This document shows, piece by piece, positions 15,052 through 15,534 of a DNA stretch of 15,534 nucleotides. The notes beneath the pieces are model-generated. The model worked only from the letters and a program-made list of their open reading frames with translations, was not told the DNA's origin and ran no database searches. Each line of letters begins with the position of its first letter. Position 1 is the first letter of the stretch. Source of the DNA: JABDGC01 sp964466595. Its GTDB lineage: Bacteria; Pseudomonadota; Gammaproteobacteria; DSM-16500. The stretch lies in the NCBI GenBank assembly GCA_964466595.1, contig CAYXNR010000053.1, positions 1 through 15,534 of the forward strand. The letters run 5' to 3'. The translations under genes were made by a program, and so were the position numbers.

Positions 15052-15530
15052 TAAACCCTAGCCTTTTTGTATAAAGCCCGAGCCACATGCTCTGGCACAA
15101 AACCACTGACCTCGCCCTTTAAGGTGGCGATTTCACGCACTAAACTCGCTGAGATATACATATACTTTTCTGCCGGCATTAAAAACAGGCTTTCAATATT
15201 CGGATTTAAAAAGCGATTCATACTGGCTAATTGAAATTCATAATCAAAATCCGCTACAGCGCGTAGACCACGCAAAATGATAGAAGCATTTACTTTTTTC
15301 ACAAAATCGAGCAATAAAGAATCAAAACCCTCAATTTTAATATTTTTATAAGCTTTCAAGGACTCGGCTGCCAAGTCCTTTCGCTCTGCTATTGAAAAAA
15401 GAGGTTTTTTATCAGGATTGGCGGCAATACCGACAATAACCTGATCAAAAATACGGGAAGCGCGATCCAGTAAGTCGATATGGCCAAAGGTAATTGGATC
15501 AAAGGTTCCGGGATAAACTGCAATTCTCAT
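15051..15530 (-). CDS. coaD: Phosphopantetheine adenylyltransferase
   Basis: This complete 159-residue nucleotidyltransferase catalyses the reversible transfer of AMP from ATP to 4'-phosphopantetheine, the fourth step of coenzyme A synthesis. It shows YPGTFDPITFGH (6-17) with the T-x-G-H nucleotide motif at 14-17. It also has ILRGLRAVADFDYE (85-98), with substrate-binding arginines, and YISASLVREIA (125-135), equivalent to the ISSS(x)VR motif. Length is typical. It is the first gene of the minus-strand cluster seen here. Only four bases precede its ATG, so its ribosome site and promoter lie outside the window. Confidence 0.97.
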   Translation of the reverse strand: MRIAVYPGTFDPITFGHIDLLDRASRIFDQVIVGIAANPDKKPLFSIAERKDLAAESLKAYKNIKIEGFDSLLLDFVKKVNASIILRGLRAVADFDYEFQLASMNRFLNPNIESLFLMPAEKYMYISASLVREIATLKGEVSGFVPEHVARALYKKARV

Positions 15531-15534
15531 CTCG

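Overview
The window looks like chromosomal DNA of a gammaproteobacterium, most probably a host-associated member of the Legionellales (Legionella/Coxiella relatives). This rests on the protein sequences, the E. coli-like rlmD-relA gene order, a secreted Sel1-repeat protein, and a large unassigned coiled-coil membrane protein with a PmrA-box-like site at its promoter. The assignment is an inference; no species can be named from the sequence alone. Codon and base use are moderately AT-rich, with short intergenic gaps and several overlapping genes.

Layout. 1-3700: a tRNA-Val(CAC), an esterase-D-like alpha/beta hydrolase, and an intact but catalytically eroded copper-type P-type ATPase, all on the + strand. 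3700-4470: a 77-residue helix-turn-helix protein whose stop codon was the target of a 283-bp MITE. The MITE has 75/77-bp terminal inverted repeats, IS903-like tips and a perfect 9-bp target duplication. It is followed by eight 20-bp tandem repeats that run into the 3' end of the next gene. 4454-7095 (- strand): ornithine aminotransferase (rocD), translationally coupled to an exported protein with ten Sel1 repeats. 7096-7532: a divergent intergenic region that appears to hold a 6S RNA gene on the - strand with its own promoter, plus the rlmD promoter.

7533-11353 (+ strand): rlmD, relA and a small HPt phosphotransfer protein in one apparent operon. E. coli has barA next to rlmD-relA. Here a BarA-like HPt module stands alone, overlaps relA by 4 nt, and could link (p)ppGpp synthesis to a phosphorelay. 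RelA is a monofunctional synthetase, about 50 residues shorter than the E. coli enzyme; the missing part is the helical region between the TGS and zinc-finger domains.

11350-15530 (- strand): an operon of coaD, a YfhL-type 2[4Fe-4S] ferredoxin and a cytoplasmic glycerophosphodiester phosphodiesterase (ugpQ-like), tightly overlapped. It is followed by the 883-residue unknown protein, preceded by a direct repeat matching the PmrA box. That protein is the best candidate here for a secreted effector.

The most notable items are the ATPase that lost TGE and changed DKTGT to DLQGT while keeping its metal-site CPC, the MITE with G-quadruplex-forming arms, the candidate 6S RNA, the relA-HPt coupling, and the PmrA-box/candidate-effector pair.
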